DNA of 64,000 nucleotides from an uncultured Flavobacteriales bacterium (GTDB lineage: Bacteria; Bacteroidota; Bacteroidia; Flavobacteriales; Weeksellaceae): assembly GCA_937876095.1 (NCBI GenBank), contig CALFIE010000003.1, forward strand, positions 1 through 64,000, read 5' to 3'. A program made the position numbers and the translations under genes. The notes beneath the pieces were generated by a model, which had not been told where the DNA came from, ran no database searches, and was given only the letters and a program-made list of their open reading frames with translations. Within the stretch, counting starts at the first letter, position 1. Each line of letters starts with the position of its first letter. Shown here piece after piece: positions 7,950 through 16,435 of the stretch.

Positions 7950-9662
7950 ATGAGTCAAAAGTGGATTTACAGTCAAGAGCCAGATGAAGAAATTGTAGAC
8001 AGCATCAGTTCGTCACTCGGTTTTGGGAGTTTAGAATCCAAAATTTTGGTGTTACGAGGAATTGATGATTACCAAAAAGCACGGGCTTACTTTAAACCGA
8101 ATCTTACCGATATTCACAACCCATTTCTTATGAAAGATATGCAAGTTGCAATTGATAGAATTGCAACGGCTATAGAAAATGGAGAGAAAATATTGGTTTT
8201 TGGCGATTACGATGTAGATGGTACTACTGCAGTCGCACTCATGTATCTTTATTTATCAAAAATTGTAGACAAAAAATACTTAGAGTATTATATTCCTGAC
8301 CGCAATTCAGAAGGTTACGGAATTTCAGATGAGGGAATCAATTACGCCAAAGAAAACGGATTTTCATTAATAATAGCACTCGATTGTGGTATAAAATCCA
8401 TAGATAAAGTTGATTACGCGAATTCTTTGGGTGTAGATTTCATCATTTGTGATCACCATTTACCAGGCGATGAAATTCCGAAAGCAATCGCAGTTCTCGA
8501 TCCGAAAAGACAAGATTGCAGGTATCCTTTCAAAGAATTATCTGGTTGTGGAGTTGGTTTTAAGTTATGTCAAGGTCTGAACACGATTTACAAAATTCCA
8601 GAGCAAGAGTTGTTTGATTTAACTGATTTGTTGGCGATTTCTATCGCAGCAGACATAGTTTCTATGACCGGTGAAAACCGTGTTTTGGCAAAATTAGGAT
8701 TGAAAATTTTACGCAAAACCAGACGATTAGGTATCCGATTACTTATTCCCGAAGACAAATTGGCGAATTTCGAAATTTCTAATATCGTTTTTGAAATTGC
8801 CCCCAAAATAAATGCAGCAGGTAGAATTTCTCACGGGAAAGCCGCAGTTGAACTTATGGTTTCAGAAAATCTTAAGAACGCCCACGAAATCGTGGACAAC
8901 ATCATAAATCTCAACGATTCTCGTAGAGAAATGGATGCCAATGCAACACTTTCTGCACTTAGCCAAATTTTGGATAACGAAAAACTAAAATCTACTTTTA
9001 CTACAGTAGTTTATCATCCTTCTTGGAACAAAGGCGTCATAGGAATTGTAGCGTCACGATTAATTGAGACTTACTATAAACCAACCTTGGTTTTTACCGA
9101 TGGTAACAATGGCGAAATGGTGGCTTCTGCAAGAAGCGTTTCCGATTTCGATGTTCACGAAGCATTGGATTTGTGTAGTAATTATTTTCTGAAATTTGGA
9201 GGACATCCTGCTGCTGCAGGTTTGTCTATGGAGAAAGAGCAATTTGAGGAATTCAAAATAAAATTTGAAAATGTAGTTGCCGAAAGAATCCAAGAACACC
9301 AAAAACAACCGAGTTTAACGATAGATACCATCGTACAAACAGATGATCTGAATCGGGAGTTTTTCCATTTTCATAGGAAATTAGCACCATTTGGACCACA
9401 TAATATGAAGCCAGTTTTGGTGTTGAAAGACCAAAAAATTACCGGTCACGTAAAATTGATGGGCAAAGATGGCAATCATCTCAAATTTTATATAAAACAA
9501 GAAAATACAGGCAGAAATATAGAATGTGTCGGCTTCAAATTAGGAGCGCATTTCAATGATTTTAAAGAAAAAAAATTCGATTTGGCTTTCACCATAGAAG
9601 AAAATCATTGGAAAGGAAATGTAACGTATTTCCTGAATATAAGAGATGTGAAGTTTCATTAG
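7950..9662 (+). CDS. recJ: Single-stranded-DNA-specific exonuclease RecJ
   Basis: 5'-3' exonuclease on single-stranded DNA used in recombination and mismatch repair. The 570-residue length fits. DHH-family phosphoesterase motifs are in order: FGDYDVDGTTA (near residue 86), ALDCGI (near 147), DHHLPG (near 168) and the DHHA1-side motif NAAGRISHGKAAVEL (near 288), with GGHPAAAG near 416; these Asp/His residues bind the catalytic metals. The C-terminal part is the OB-type DNA-binding region. The start codon follows a -7 box by four bases. The downstream nadD begins 67 bases later across an inverted-repeat spacer, so the two may be co-transcribed. Confidence 0.95.
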   Translation: MSQKWIYSQEPDEEIVDSISSSLGFGSLESKILVLRGIDDYQKARAYFKPNLTDIHNPFLMKDMQVAIDRIATAIENGEKILVFGDYDVDGTTAVALMYLYLSKIVDKKYLEYYIPDRNSEGYGISDEGINYAKENGFSLIIALDCGIKSIDKVDYANSLGVDFIICDHHLPGDEIPKAIAVLDPKRQDCRYPFKELSGCGVGFKLCQGLNTIYKIPEQELFDLTDLLAISIAADIVSMTGENRVLAKLGLKILRKTRRLGIRLLIPEDKLANFEISNIVFEIAPKINAAGRISHGKAAVELMVSENLKNAHEIVDNIINLNDSRREMDANATLSALSQILDNEKLKSTFTTVVYHPSWNKGVIGIVASRLIETYYKPTLVFTDGNNGEMVASARSVSDFDVHEALDLCSNYFLKFGGHPAAAGLSMEKEQFEEFKIKFENVVAERIQEHQKQPSLTIDTIVQTDDLNREFFHFHRKLAPFGPHNMKPVLVLKDQKITGHVKLMGKDGNHLKFYIKQENTGRNIECVGFKLGAHFNDFKEKKFDLAFTIEENHWKGNVTYFLNIRDVKFH

Positions 9663-9719
9663 AGTTACGGGATTCGCGTTTCGAGGTAAAAACCCGTAAC
9701 TCGAATCTCGTAACTTGCA
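9662..9719. repeat. Intergenic inverted repeat, dispersed unit A
   Basis: A perfect 10-bp inverted repeat (GAGTTACGGG at 9662-9671, CCCGTAACTC at 9693-9702) is followed by CGAATCTCGTAACTTG. The unit ATCTCGTAACxCGAA or its complement recurs before the genes at 10468 and 23256, each time next to a start codon. It could be a hairpin in the nadD leader or a remnant of an expanding small repeat. Confidence 0.65.
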
Positions 9720-9729
9720 CCAATTAATT

Positions 9730-10311
9730 ATGAAAAAAATCGGTCTTTTCTTCGGCTCTTTCAATCCAATTCACATTGGACACCTAATATTGGCAAATTA
9801 CATTGTCGAAAATACAGATATGCACGAATTGTGGTTCGTGGTAAGTCCGCAAAATCCTTTCAAAGAAAAAAAATCATTATTAAAAGACAGCAACAGATTG
9901 GCAATGGTGAATTTGGCCATAAAAAATTACCAAAAAATGCGAGCTTCAGATGTGGAATTCGCTTTGCCAAAACCAAGTTACACGATTGATACGTTGGTTT
10001 ATCTGAAAGAAAAATACCCCAATTTTGCGTTTAGTTTAATTATGGGCGAAGATAATTTGGCGAATTTTACCAAGTGGAAAAACTACGAAACTTTGGTCAA
10101 AAACCACCAAATAATTGTTTATCCCAGATTATTTGAAGGCGATAAAAAAGAAAACTATTTCAGTCACGAAAACATACACCAGATTTCTGCGCCTATTATA
10201 GAACTTTCTGCCACCGAAATCCGCCAAATGATAAAAGAAGGCAAAAACGTGCGACCAATGCTTCCACCAGAAGTTTTTGAATATTTAGATGGAAGCTCTT
10301 TTTATAAGTGA
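9730..10311 (+). CDS. nadD: Nicotinate-nucleotide adenylyltransferase
   Basis: Transfers AMP from ATP to nicotinate mononucleotide, the penultimate step of NAD synthesis. Marks seen: GLFFGSFNPIHIGHL at the N-terminus with the nucleotidyltransferase (H/T)xGH motif, MGEDNLANFTKWKNYE in the middle, and LSATEIRQMI near the C-terminus (the family's ISSTxIR motif). Starting at ATG 9730 gives 193 residues beginning MKKIGLFFGSF; the in-frame TTG at 9715 lies in the repeat spacer and is rejected. Another NAD salvage gene, pncB, lies at 47317. The gene follows recJ on the same strand. Confidence 0.95.
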   Translation: MKKIGLFFGSFNPIHIGHLILANYIVENTDMHELWFVVSPQNPFKEKKSLLKDSNRLAMVNLAIKNYQKMRASDVEFALPKPSYTIDTLVYLKEKYPNFAFSLIMGEDNLANFTKWKNYETLVKNHQIIVYPRLFEGDKKENYFSHENIHQISAPIIELSATEIRQMIKEGKNVRPMLPPEVFEYLDGSSFYK

Positions 10312-10412
10312 TGAGTTTTTGGATGGGAGTTGGACGTTTTACAAAATAGAAATTTAGATCTCCAAGAAATGTACTTAGCTTTTTGAAACCAATAATTAAT
10401 AATGAGATTACC

Positions 10413-10420
10413 TATTTTTG
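10413..10420 (+). promoter_or_regulatory. -7 box TATTTTTG of the DUF3817 gene
   Basis: TATTTTTG matches TAnnTTTG, 47 bases before the ATG at 10468. If used, the repeat at 10431-10467 becomes the 5' leader of the mRNA. Confidence 0.45.
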
Positions 10421-10430
10421 CAACAATTAA

Positions 10431-10467
10431 AATCTCGTAACACGAAACTTGTAACACGTATCTCAAA
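10431..10467. repeat. Dispersed unit A in a 5' leader
   Basis: AATCTCGTAACACGAAACTT then GTAACACGTATCTC: two imperfect copies of the same unit found at 9662-9719 and 23200-23255, ending at the start codon. Confidence 0.55.
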
Positions 10468-10806
10468 ATGAACTTCATAGAAAACTTTTTCGCCAAATAT
10501 TCGCAAGAACAAATCATCAGAAATTTTCGGGCTGCAGCTATTGCAGAAGGAATTTCGTGTTTTTTTCTGTATTTGGTTGGTATGCCACTCAATTATACCT
10601 ATCACGAAACATGGTCTTTGGTTTTGATGATTATCATAGGTAATTTACACGGCTTATTTTTTACCATTTATTTGTTACTTTGTATTCCTGCCAGAAAAAT
10701 CTATAATTGGGACGATGAAGATTTTGTTTTCGCTTTACTTGCCGCATTTTTCCCGTTTGCAACAGTTTGGGTAGAAAAAAAACTCGCCCAATTTGATAGA
10801 GAATAA
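10468..10806 (+). CDS. DUF3817 integral membrane protein
   Basis: A 112-residue inner membrane protein of unknown function. After a basic, amphipathic N-terminus (MNFIENFFAKYSQEQIIRNF) come about three hydrophobic segments: around residues 29-45, 50-73 and 87-102, with the motif YHETWSLVLMIIIGNLHGLF in the middle. Small three-helix proteins with this conserved His/Gly region fall in DUF3817. Monocistronic with a -7 box and a strong terminator. No substrate or partner can be inferred. Confidence 0.75.
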   Translation: MNFIENFFAKYSQEQIIRNFRAAAIAEGISCFFLYLVGMPLNYTYHETWSLVLMIIIGNLHGLFFTIYLLLCIPARKIYNWDDEDFVFALLAAFFPFATVWVEKKLAQFDRE

Positions 10807-10809
10807 AAA

Positions 10810-10838
10810 AAGGAGCTTTTCAGCTCCTTAAATTTTTT
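10810..10838 (+). terminator. Terminator after the DUF3817 gene
   Basis: AAGGAGCT and AGCTCCTT form an 8-bp stem with a 4-base loop, followed by a T-run, a few bases after the stop. Confidence 0.9.
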
Positions 10839-10985
10839 TACCGCAAAAGTTTCAAAAGATATTTTCCTCTTAAAGTAATTCAAAAGTTTGCAAAATCCAA
10901 AAGGGAAAATAAAATTCTCTTTTGCAAACTACTGCATTAACTATTATTTAAGGGTTATTTCTTTTGATATTTTTGCGGTAAATAT

Positions 10986-12758
10986 TTAAAAATCTCTCAA
11001 TACGTGCCCAGTTCCTGTAAGTGTATGAGAACCTGTAGAATCTACAAACGTTCCGTTCAGTGTGAAATCTACGTAAGTACCAATTGCTCCGAAACTATTT
11101 ACTTTAAACAAAATATTGTTGGTTGTTCCATTTACATTGATTGCGGTAGTTGCACCAGGAATTCCGCTTAAATTTAAGGTATATCCTGAATTGATGGACA
11201 ATCCATTGGTAAGAACTGCAGGATAATTCAGCCCAAAAATATTGGTAGAAGAATGGTTGATATTGGTGTAAGTACCATTTGGAGAAGTTGCAGAACTCAC
11301 GCTGAAAGTTCCCACGCAAATTTTTGGATCTTGATTATCGATTTGGTAAGTAATAAATTCAGTAACTGCATTACAAGTAGTGATGCTTCCTACATTGGTA
11401 GTTGGTATAGTTGCTGTAAAAGCAATATTACCAGAAGTTTGCATATTGGTATAGTCATAACCATTTAATACAAATTGTTGGGTACTGTTACATGCAAAAG
11501 TGGTGAAACTAAAAGCTCCATTATTCACCAATAAGAAACTATTTTGATAAAAATTTGAAATATTTGCAGAGGTAAGTTGTACCATTCCATCGGTTACGTT
11601 GTTTCCAGAGCAATCTTTCAAAATACCTGTAATATTAAATGTTTGCAACACAGAATTACTAAGTGTTACAGGAACTGTGTTGGTAGAATTGGTAACAAAA
11701 GGACCAATTGGTGCAGCATAAATCATATTGTTGCATTGGTCGAAAATACTGAGCGTAAGTCCTGTATTTGCAGGAACCAAACCAGTTGCAACACCATAGT
11801 TATCGGTCATCGTATTGTGATTATATGTTTGTCCGGTAACTGAAATTTGCACTCTAATTCCGCTAATTGGTTGGTTTGCTGTATTATTTACTGTAACATT
11901 TAGTGTACTTAAAGGATAAGGATAGTCACAATTCCACCAAGAAAAATGCGACACATTGCCAACATAAGTCGCACCAGTTTTGATTGCAGCACCTTCTAAT
12001 TTCCAAATTCCTAAACTTTCATCAAAAGACCAAAGTGGAATAGAAGCAGGTGCAGAAGCACTTTGTGTAGCACTTATTGGTAAGGTAATTTCTGCGGTGT
12101 GTCCGGTTGAGATTTGAAGATTTTGACCAGAACTTCCGGTTAATTGTACGTGTACCATTCCGTAACTTTCCAAAACACGAGGATTTCCTTCTGCATCACT
12201 TGCAAGCAAAGTTCCGGGCATGGTTTCATTGAAATAAGTATCGGTAGTTGCTAAATGGAAAAGCGCCACGTTGACATTTCCAGTGTATGCATTTCCGTTT
12301 GCATCTTTGAAACTTCCATCGAATTTCACTTTGGTTCCATCAGTCAAACTTACGGTAGAAGTATTACCAGAAACAATTGTGGTAGTGGTAGTTGCAGGAA
12401 TCATCATAATTTTTATGCGGTTGTTTCCACTACTCGGAACCAAAACTCTGGAAGCATTTACAAAACCAGATTTAGTCACTTTTACGTAAGCGAATTTCTC
12501 TTTCACTTGTGCATTTTTCAAAATAAATAAACCATTACTTGTAGTTTGCACGGTAGAACTACCTATGGTTACGGTTGCATTAGCAACAGGATTTCCGTTT
12601 CTATCAAAAACTTGTCCGTAGAAATTTCTTGTAGTAAAACTTCCGTATTCATATTTGAAATCAGAATTGTTTACTTGGTTGTCCACTAATTCAGTAGATG
12701 GAATACAACTGTTGGTTATCAGCAAAAATGCGAATAGAAACCAGTGTAATTTTTTCAT
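10986..12758 (-). CDS. Large surface lipoprotein with an N-terminal carboxypeptidase-regulatory-like domain
   Basis: Predicted lipoprotein of 590 residues, unknown function. The start MKKLHWFLF at 12758 gives a clean signal peptide with lipobox ITNSC (Cys near residue 18); the upstream in-frame ATG at 12776 would cover the -7 box. Domain 1 (about residues 40-120) reads FYGQVFDRNGNPVANATVTI..., the carboxypeptidase D regulatory-like beta-sandwich. Domain 2 (about 130-280) contains VSLTDGTKVKFDGSF and HTAEITLPI and ends HFSWWNCDYPYP. A further Ig-like domain (about 285-385) and Thr/Asn/Gly-rich strands to the C-terminus follow. Such proteins are typical of Bacteroidota cell surfaces and bind glycans or proteins; which one is unknown. 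It is divergent from the receptor at 13122. Confidence 0.75.
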   Translation of the reverse strand: MKKLHWFLFAFLLITNSCIPSTELVDNQVNNSDFKYEYGSFTTRNFYGQVFDRNGNPVANATVTIGSSTVQTTSNGLFILKNAQVKEKFAYVKVTKSGFVNASRVLVPSSGNNRIKIMMIPATTTTTIVSGNTSTVSLTDGTKVKFDGSFKDANGNAYTGNVNVALFHLATTDTYFNETMPGTLLASDAEGNPRVLESYGMVHVQLTGSSGQNLQISTGHTAEITLPISATQSASAPASIPLWSFDESLGIWKLEGAAIKTGATYVGNVSHFSWWNCDYPYPLSTLNVTVNNTANQPISGIRVQISVTGQTYNHNTMTDNYGVATGLVPANTGLTLSIFDQCNNMIYAAPIGPFVTNSTNTVPVTLSNSVLQTFNITGILKDCSGNNVTDGMVQLTSANISNFYQNSFLLVNNGAFSFTTFACNSTQQFVLNGYDYTNMQTSGNIAFTATIPTTNVGSITTCNAVTEFITYQIDNQDPKICVGTFSVSSATSPNGTYTNINHSSTNIFGLNYPAVLTNGLSINSGYTLNLSGIPGATTAINVNGTTNNILFKVNSFGAIGTYVDFTLNGTFVDSTGSHTLTGTGHVLRDF

Positions 12759-12773
12759 AATCAAAAATTTTAT

Positions 12774-12781
12774 CAAAATTA
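12774..12781 (-). promoter_or_regulatory. -7 box TAATTTTG of the surface lipoprotein
   Basis: On the minus strand TAATTTTG fits TAnnTTTG, 15 bases before the chosen ATG at 12758. It overlaps the alternative ATG at 12776, which argues against that start. Confidence 0.45.
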
Positions 12782-13053
12782 TAAAATATTCTTGCTATTT
12801 GTGAGAAAAATTTCATTTTTCTTTAAAAACATAATGATACTGAAAATAATCAAGCGTTTTTTTAGTCAATTTTTTTCATAAATGAAGCAAAAATATAAAA
12901 ATGAAAGAAAACCACATTATATATTAAAATCAAGTTTTTTGTCTCATTTTGGATTTTGAAGTTGTTTTGAAAATGTTGACCAGTTTTTTTTAAAATTTTA
13001 TTACTGAAAATCAATAGATTATATAATTTTTTATAATTGAACACTACTTTGTA

Positions 13054-13085
13054 TTGCATAATACTAAAATATTTACATATCTTTG
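13054..13085 (+). promoter_or_regulatory. Consensus promoter of the outer membrane receptor
   Basis: TTG at 13054-13056, 21 bases, then TATCTTTG at 13078-13085: both elements of the Bacteroidota sigma factor consensus with normal spacing. The leader to the ATG at 13122 is about 30 bases. Confidence 0.7.
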
Positions 13086-13121
13086 CAATGTAATTAACAT
13101 CGGTTATCTAAAATTAATTAA

Positions 13122-15338
13122 ATGAAACAAATAATCACAAGTTTTGCATGTCTAGTTCCCATATTTTTCTTCGCACAAGAAAAACCAAAAACTGATACTA
13201 CAAAAACCAAAAACATTGCAGAAGTTTCTATCACCAAAAAAGTTTTCCAAAAAAAATCGGATCGTTTGGTTTTTGATGTAGCTGCATCTCCTATTGCAAA
13301 AGGAAACACTGCTTTTGGTTTGCTAAAAGAAACACCTCTTGTTTCTTCTACCGACGACAAAACCATCAAAATTGCTGGGAAAAGCAATGCAGTAATTTAT
13401 ATAAATGGTAGAAAATCCTTGATGAATGCAGACGCAATAGAAGCTTTTTTAAAAAATACACCAGCAGAAAATATTCAAAAAATAGAAGTTATCACGCTTC
13501 CAGGAAGTGAATTTAATGTTGAAAGTTCTGATGGTATCATTAATATTATTCTAAAGAAAAAGCAAACCGATGGAACTAGTGGAAATCTGAGAATGAGAAA
13601 CACCCAAGCCAAACTAAACAGTGAAGGTGCGTCTGCAACGCTGAATTTCAGAAAAAACAAATGGGCAGTTTCCACCAATATGAATAGCAGCAACAATTAT
13701 CGCTTACAAGACTACATTCTGAAAAATGGTGATGCTACAAGTTCCAATACTTCCGTAGGAAGTGTTCAAAGTACTGATTTCAATTTGGGAGGGTATCTGA
13801 ACGTAGATTATGATTTATCCGATAATCAAATTCTTGGTTTCAGTTATAACGCCAATTATTCCAAAGTAAACGATGGGAATGCCAATCTTTTCAATAGTAT
13901 TCGTTATTTGGATCAAAATAATATTTGGAAAACGGAATATAATCGCTCCGAGAATTTTATGCAATCCCAAGATTACAATAATACCTTTAACTTGAATTAC
14001 GAACTGAAATTAGATGATAAAGGCAGCAAAATCAATTTGAATGCAGCTTATTTATTGTTTGATAAAACCGAAAAAAACCAAAACATTACCAATAAAACCG
14101 ATGCCAATAATCAAATCATTAGTTTAGAAAGTAAATTCAACCAATCTGTTCCACAGAATATTAATAATATCTCTACAACTGCAGATTTCACCAAAGTTTT
14201 TGAAAAATTCACTTTAGGAATTGGGGGTAATTTTAATAAAACAAAAACGGATAACGATACCTATCAAGAAAATTTGGAAAATGGAGTTTTCGTGAAAGAT
14301 GAAAACCAATCCAATCATTTTGTTTATGATGAAAAAATAGGAGGTATTTATGCAAATATTGATAAAAATTTTGGCGAAAAATTCTCCACTAAAATTGGAG
14401 CAAGAGTAGAATTTACCAATAGTTATGGTCAGATTTTGGGTACCAACATTGATGTCGCCAGAAAAAATACCAATTTTCTTCCTACACTTAGTTTAAATTA
14501 CAATATCAACGACAATAACTCCGTTTCGTACGCCTTCACAAGTAGAATGATGAGACCAAGTTTCTGGGAAATAAATCCGGAAAGAATTTACCTTACCAAA
14601 GTAAATTATGTACAGAATAATCCCTTCATGAAAGCATCTTCGGTGTTCAATCAAGAATTGATGTACATGTACAAAAACGCCTATTTTCTCCAAATTTCAG
14701 ATTCTTATACCAAAGATGCTACTACACAAGTTCCGCTTCAGAGAACGGTAAACGGAATTAGCGAATTGCGATACATAAGAACCAATTACGGAACAGAAAA
14801 TAAATTTGCCATTAATCTGGGGATGAACAAAGCGTTCTTTAAACAAATTTGGACCACAAATTATGTAATTGGGTTACAAATAAATTCGTACAAAGGAAGC
14901 GTAAGTTTAGATCCTATTACCAACGAAGTTTTTGATCCATTTGTAGTTGACGGAACTTTGGCTACTCCATTTTTTCAAGCGCAAAATACAATCCGGCTTT
15001 CCTCGAAAAAAGATTGGTTTTTGGGCGTAAATTATTTCTATCTCGGCAAAAATAAAATTGACTTAGGATTTCTAAAACCATTTCAACAATTGGATTTGAA
15101 CTTGAAAAAAATCTGGAACGATTGGACATTCACTTTAGATCTCTACGATATTCTGAAAACCAACAAATTCGTGATTAACGATGTGCAAAGCAATGGGAAA
15201 TTCAATTCTATAGACCAATACCAATACAGCAGAAAAGCAAGTCTAGGAATTACCTATAATTTTGGAAACAAACAAGTGAAAAAAGCCAGAACTGTAGAAG
15301 GAGCAGCAAATGATATTAAAAATAGAACAGGAAATTAA
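13122..15338 (+). CDS. TonB-dependent-receptor-like outer membrane beta-barrel protein
   Basis: A 738-residue outer membrane protein. Signal peptide of about 18 residues ending FFFAQ. A TonB-plug-like domain follows (about 30-145): ...VYINGRKSLMNADAIEAFLK, then IEVITLPGSEFNVESSDGIINIIL, which is the plug region motif. The rest (about 160-720) alternates strands with many Asn/Tyr, typical of a large beta-barrel, and ends RKASLGITYNFGNKQVKKA. There is no N-terminal carboxypeptidase-like domain, unlike SusC. It matches the OMP_b-brl_3 subclass of outer membrane proteins. Substrate unknown. It is divergent from the surface lipoprotein at 10986-12758, but neither is a SusD, so they are not an obvious uptake pair. 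Confidence 0.85.
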   Translation: MKQIITSFACLVPIFFFAQEKPKTDTTKTKNIAEVSITKKVFQKKSDRLVFDVAASPIAKGNTAFGLLKETPLVSSTDDKTIKIAGKSNAVIYINGRKSLMNADAIEAFLKNTPAENIQKIEVITLPGSEFNVESSDGIINIILKKKQTDGTSGNLRMRNTQAKLNSEGASATLNFRKNKWAVSTNMNSSNNYRLQDYILKNGDATSSNTSVGSVQSTDFNLGGYLNVDYDLSDNQILGFSYNANYSKVNDGNANLFNSIRYLDQNNIWKTEYNRSENFMQSQDYNNTFNLNYELKLDDKGSKINLNAAYLLFDKTEKNQNITNKTDANNQIISLESKFNQSVPQNINNISTTADFTKVFEKFTLGIGGNFNKTKTDNDTYQENLENGVFVKDENQSNHFVYDEKIGGIYANIDKNFGEKFSTKIGARVEFTNSYGQILGTNIDVARKNTNFLPTLSLNYNINDNNSVSYAFTSRMMRPSFWEINPERIYLTKVNYVQNNPFMKASSVFNQELMYMYKNAYFLQISDSYTKDATTQVPLQRTVNGISELRYIRTNYGTENKFAINLGMNKAFFKQIWTTNYVIGLQINSYKGSVSLDPITNEVFDPFVVDGTLATPFFQAQNTIRLSSKKDWFLGVNYFYLGKNKIDLGFLKPFQQLDLNLKKIWNDWTFTLDLYDILKTNKFVINDVQSNGKFNSIDQYQYSRKASLGITYNFGNKQVKKARTVEGAANDIKNRTGN

Positions 15339-15382
15339 ATTGCAAACGAATTTCAAACCATATCATACTAAATTTTAATTGT

Positions 15383-15416
15383 AAAAAATCACCACAAAAA
15401 TTTGTGGTGATTTTTT
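15383..15416. terminator. Bidirectional terminator
   Basis: A 16-bp perfect stem (AAAAAATCACCACAAA and TTTGTGGTGATTTTTT) with a 2-base loop, between the convergent genes ending at 15338 (+) and 15416 (-). It ends the polyamine-type operon. Confidence 0.9.
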
Positions 15417-16435
15417 TATTTCTTCCTTTTCCAGATAAAACCATCTAACAAATAATGAGTTAATTGAGGCATTGTTAAAAGTGGAAGGATAATCATCAAT
15501 AAATACGATGAAACTTCCAAGTTTCCGAAAGTAATATGTTCTTTCCAAACCAATATTTCCCACAAAAATTCTTCTGAAAAAGCGATGCAAAACAAAACTA
15601 TCAAGAAAAGTACTATCCCGAAACTATTTTTGAAAACTTGCAACCATTGTAATTCTTCATTGGATTTTTCTTTAATTTCTTTGAAATATATCAATGCAAT
15701 GTAAGGAACGCCGTGTGAAATTACATTAAGTAAAGTAAAAATTAAATCATTATTAAAATAAACAATCCCAAAATACCAAGACAAAAAAGTCCCAATAATT
15801 ACTGCATTTTTAGGAATGTTAAATTCATTAAATTTTAAATACAGAGCTGTCGTTTTCAAAATCCAAATTCCTATAGTGAAAAAATAAAGAACGGTAACTA
15901 GAGGAAGGTAATTTGGCAAATTTCCCATCCATTGAAACTCATTTTCTACAAACCAAGTAAAATTTCTAGAAGTTGAAAACCAATACAACATCGGATAAAT
16001 GGTAGCCGAATAAATCGCAATTTCATCTATTTTTTTATGAAAATTATTCGGTTCAAATCTAGCATACAATCTCATAAATCCATATTGCTGACGAATAAAA
16101 TGGAACACCGCAATCAATGCCAAAACACTCCAAAAAACCAAACTCCCCAATTGATACAAAATTACACAAAACACAAAACTGAAAATAGGCAAACCATAAT
16201 ACAATAATTTTCTACTTTGCACCTCTTTTTTTACAAAATACGTTTTGAAAAGTGTAGAATATACATGTGAAACATCCACAAAAACGATCAAAAATAGCCA
16301 AACATAAAAATTGTTTTCGCTTTGTAAAGTTTCAATTTGTTTTTGAAACAAAAAAATGATCAATAGGATTGCAAATGGTGGAAAAAGTATCCACCAAAAA
16401 TCACTTTTTGCGTTATGAATCCAGGGTTGTCTCAT
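15416..16435 (-). CDS. Polytopic membrane protein, last gene of the SpeD operon
   Basis: A 339-residue integral membrane protein with roughly eight hydrophobic segments (about 14-31, 41-60, 77-93, 97-117, 141-158, 175-199, 210-228 and a C-terminal pair). Conserved-looking polar residues inside or near helices include the WWILFPP start, FVDVSHVYSTLFKTY, FHFIRQQYGFMRLY and NVISHGVPYIALIYF, several with His, which could bind a metal or heme. I do not recognise the family. The start overlaps the stop of the amine oxidase gene by four bases (ATGA), so translation is coupled. The gene closes a seven-gene operon and should act in the same membrane process. A transporter or an integral membrane oxidoreductase are both possible. 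Confidence 0.7.
   Translation of the reverse strand: MRQPWIHNAKSDFWWILFPPFAILLIIFLFQKQIETLQSENNFYVWLFLIVFVDVSHVYSTLFKTYFVKKEVQSRKLLYYGLPIFSFVFCVILYQLGSLVFWSVLALIAVFHFIRQQYGFMRLYARFEPNNFHKKIDEIAIYSATIYPMLYWFSTSRNFTWFVENEFQWMGNLPNYLPLVTVLYFFTIGIWILKTTALYLKFNEFNIPKNAVIIGTFLSWYFGIVYFNNDLIFTLLNVISHGVPYIALIYFKEIKEKSNEELQWLQVFKNSFGIVLFLIVLFCIAFSEEFLWEILVWKEHITFGNLEVSSYLLMIILPLLTMPQLTHYLLDGFIWKRKK

Noticed and set aside
9715..9729. TTG start of nadD
   Set aside because: It lies in the repeat spacer; the ATG at 9730 begins the conserved MKKIGLFFGSF.
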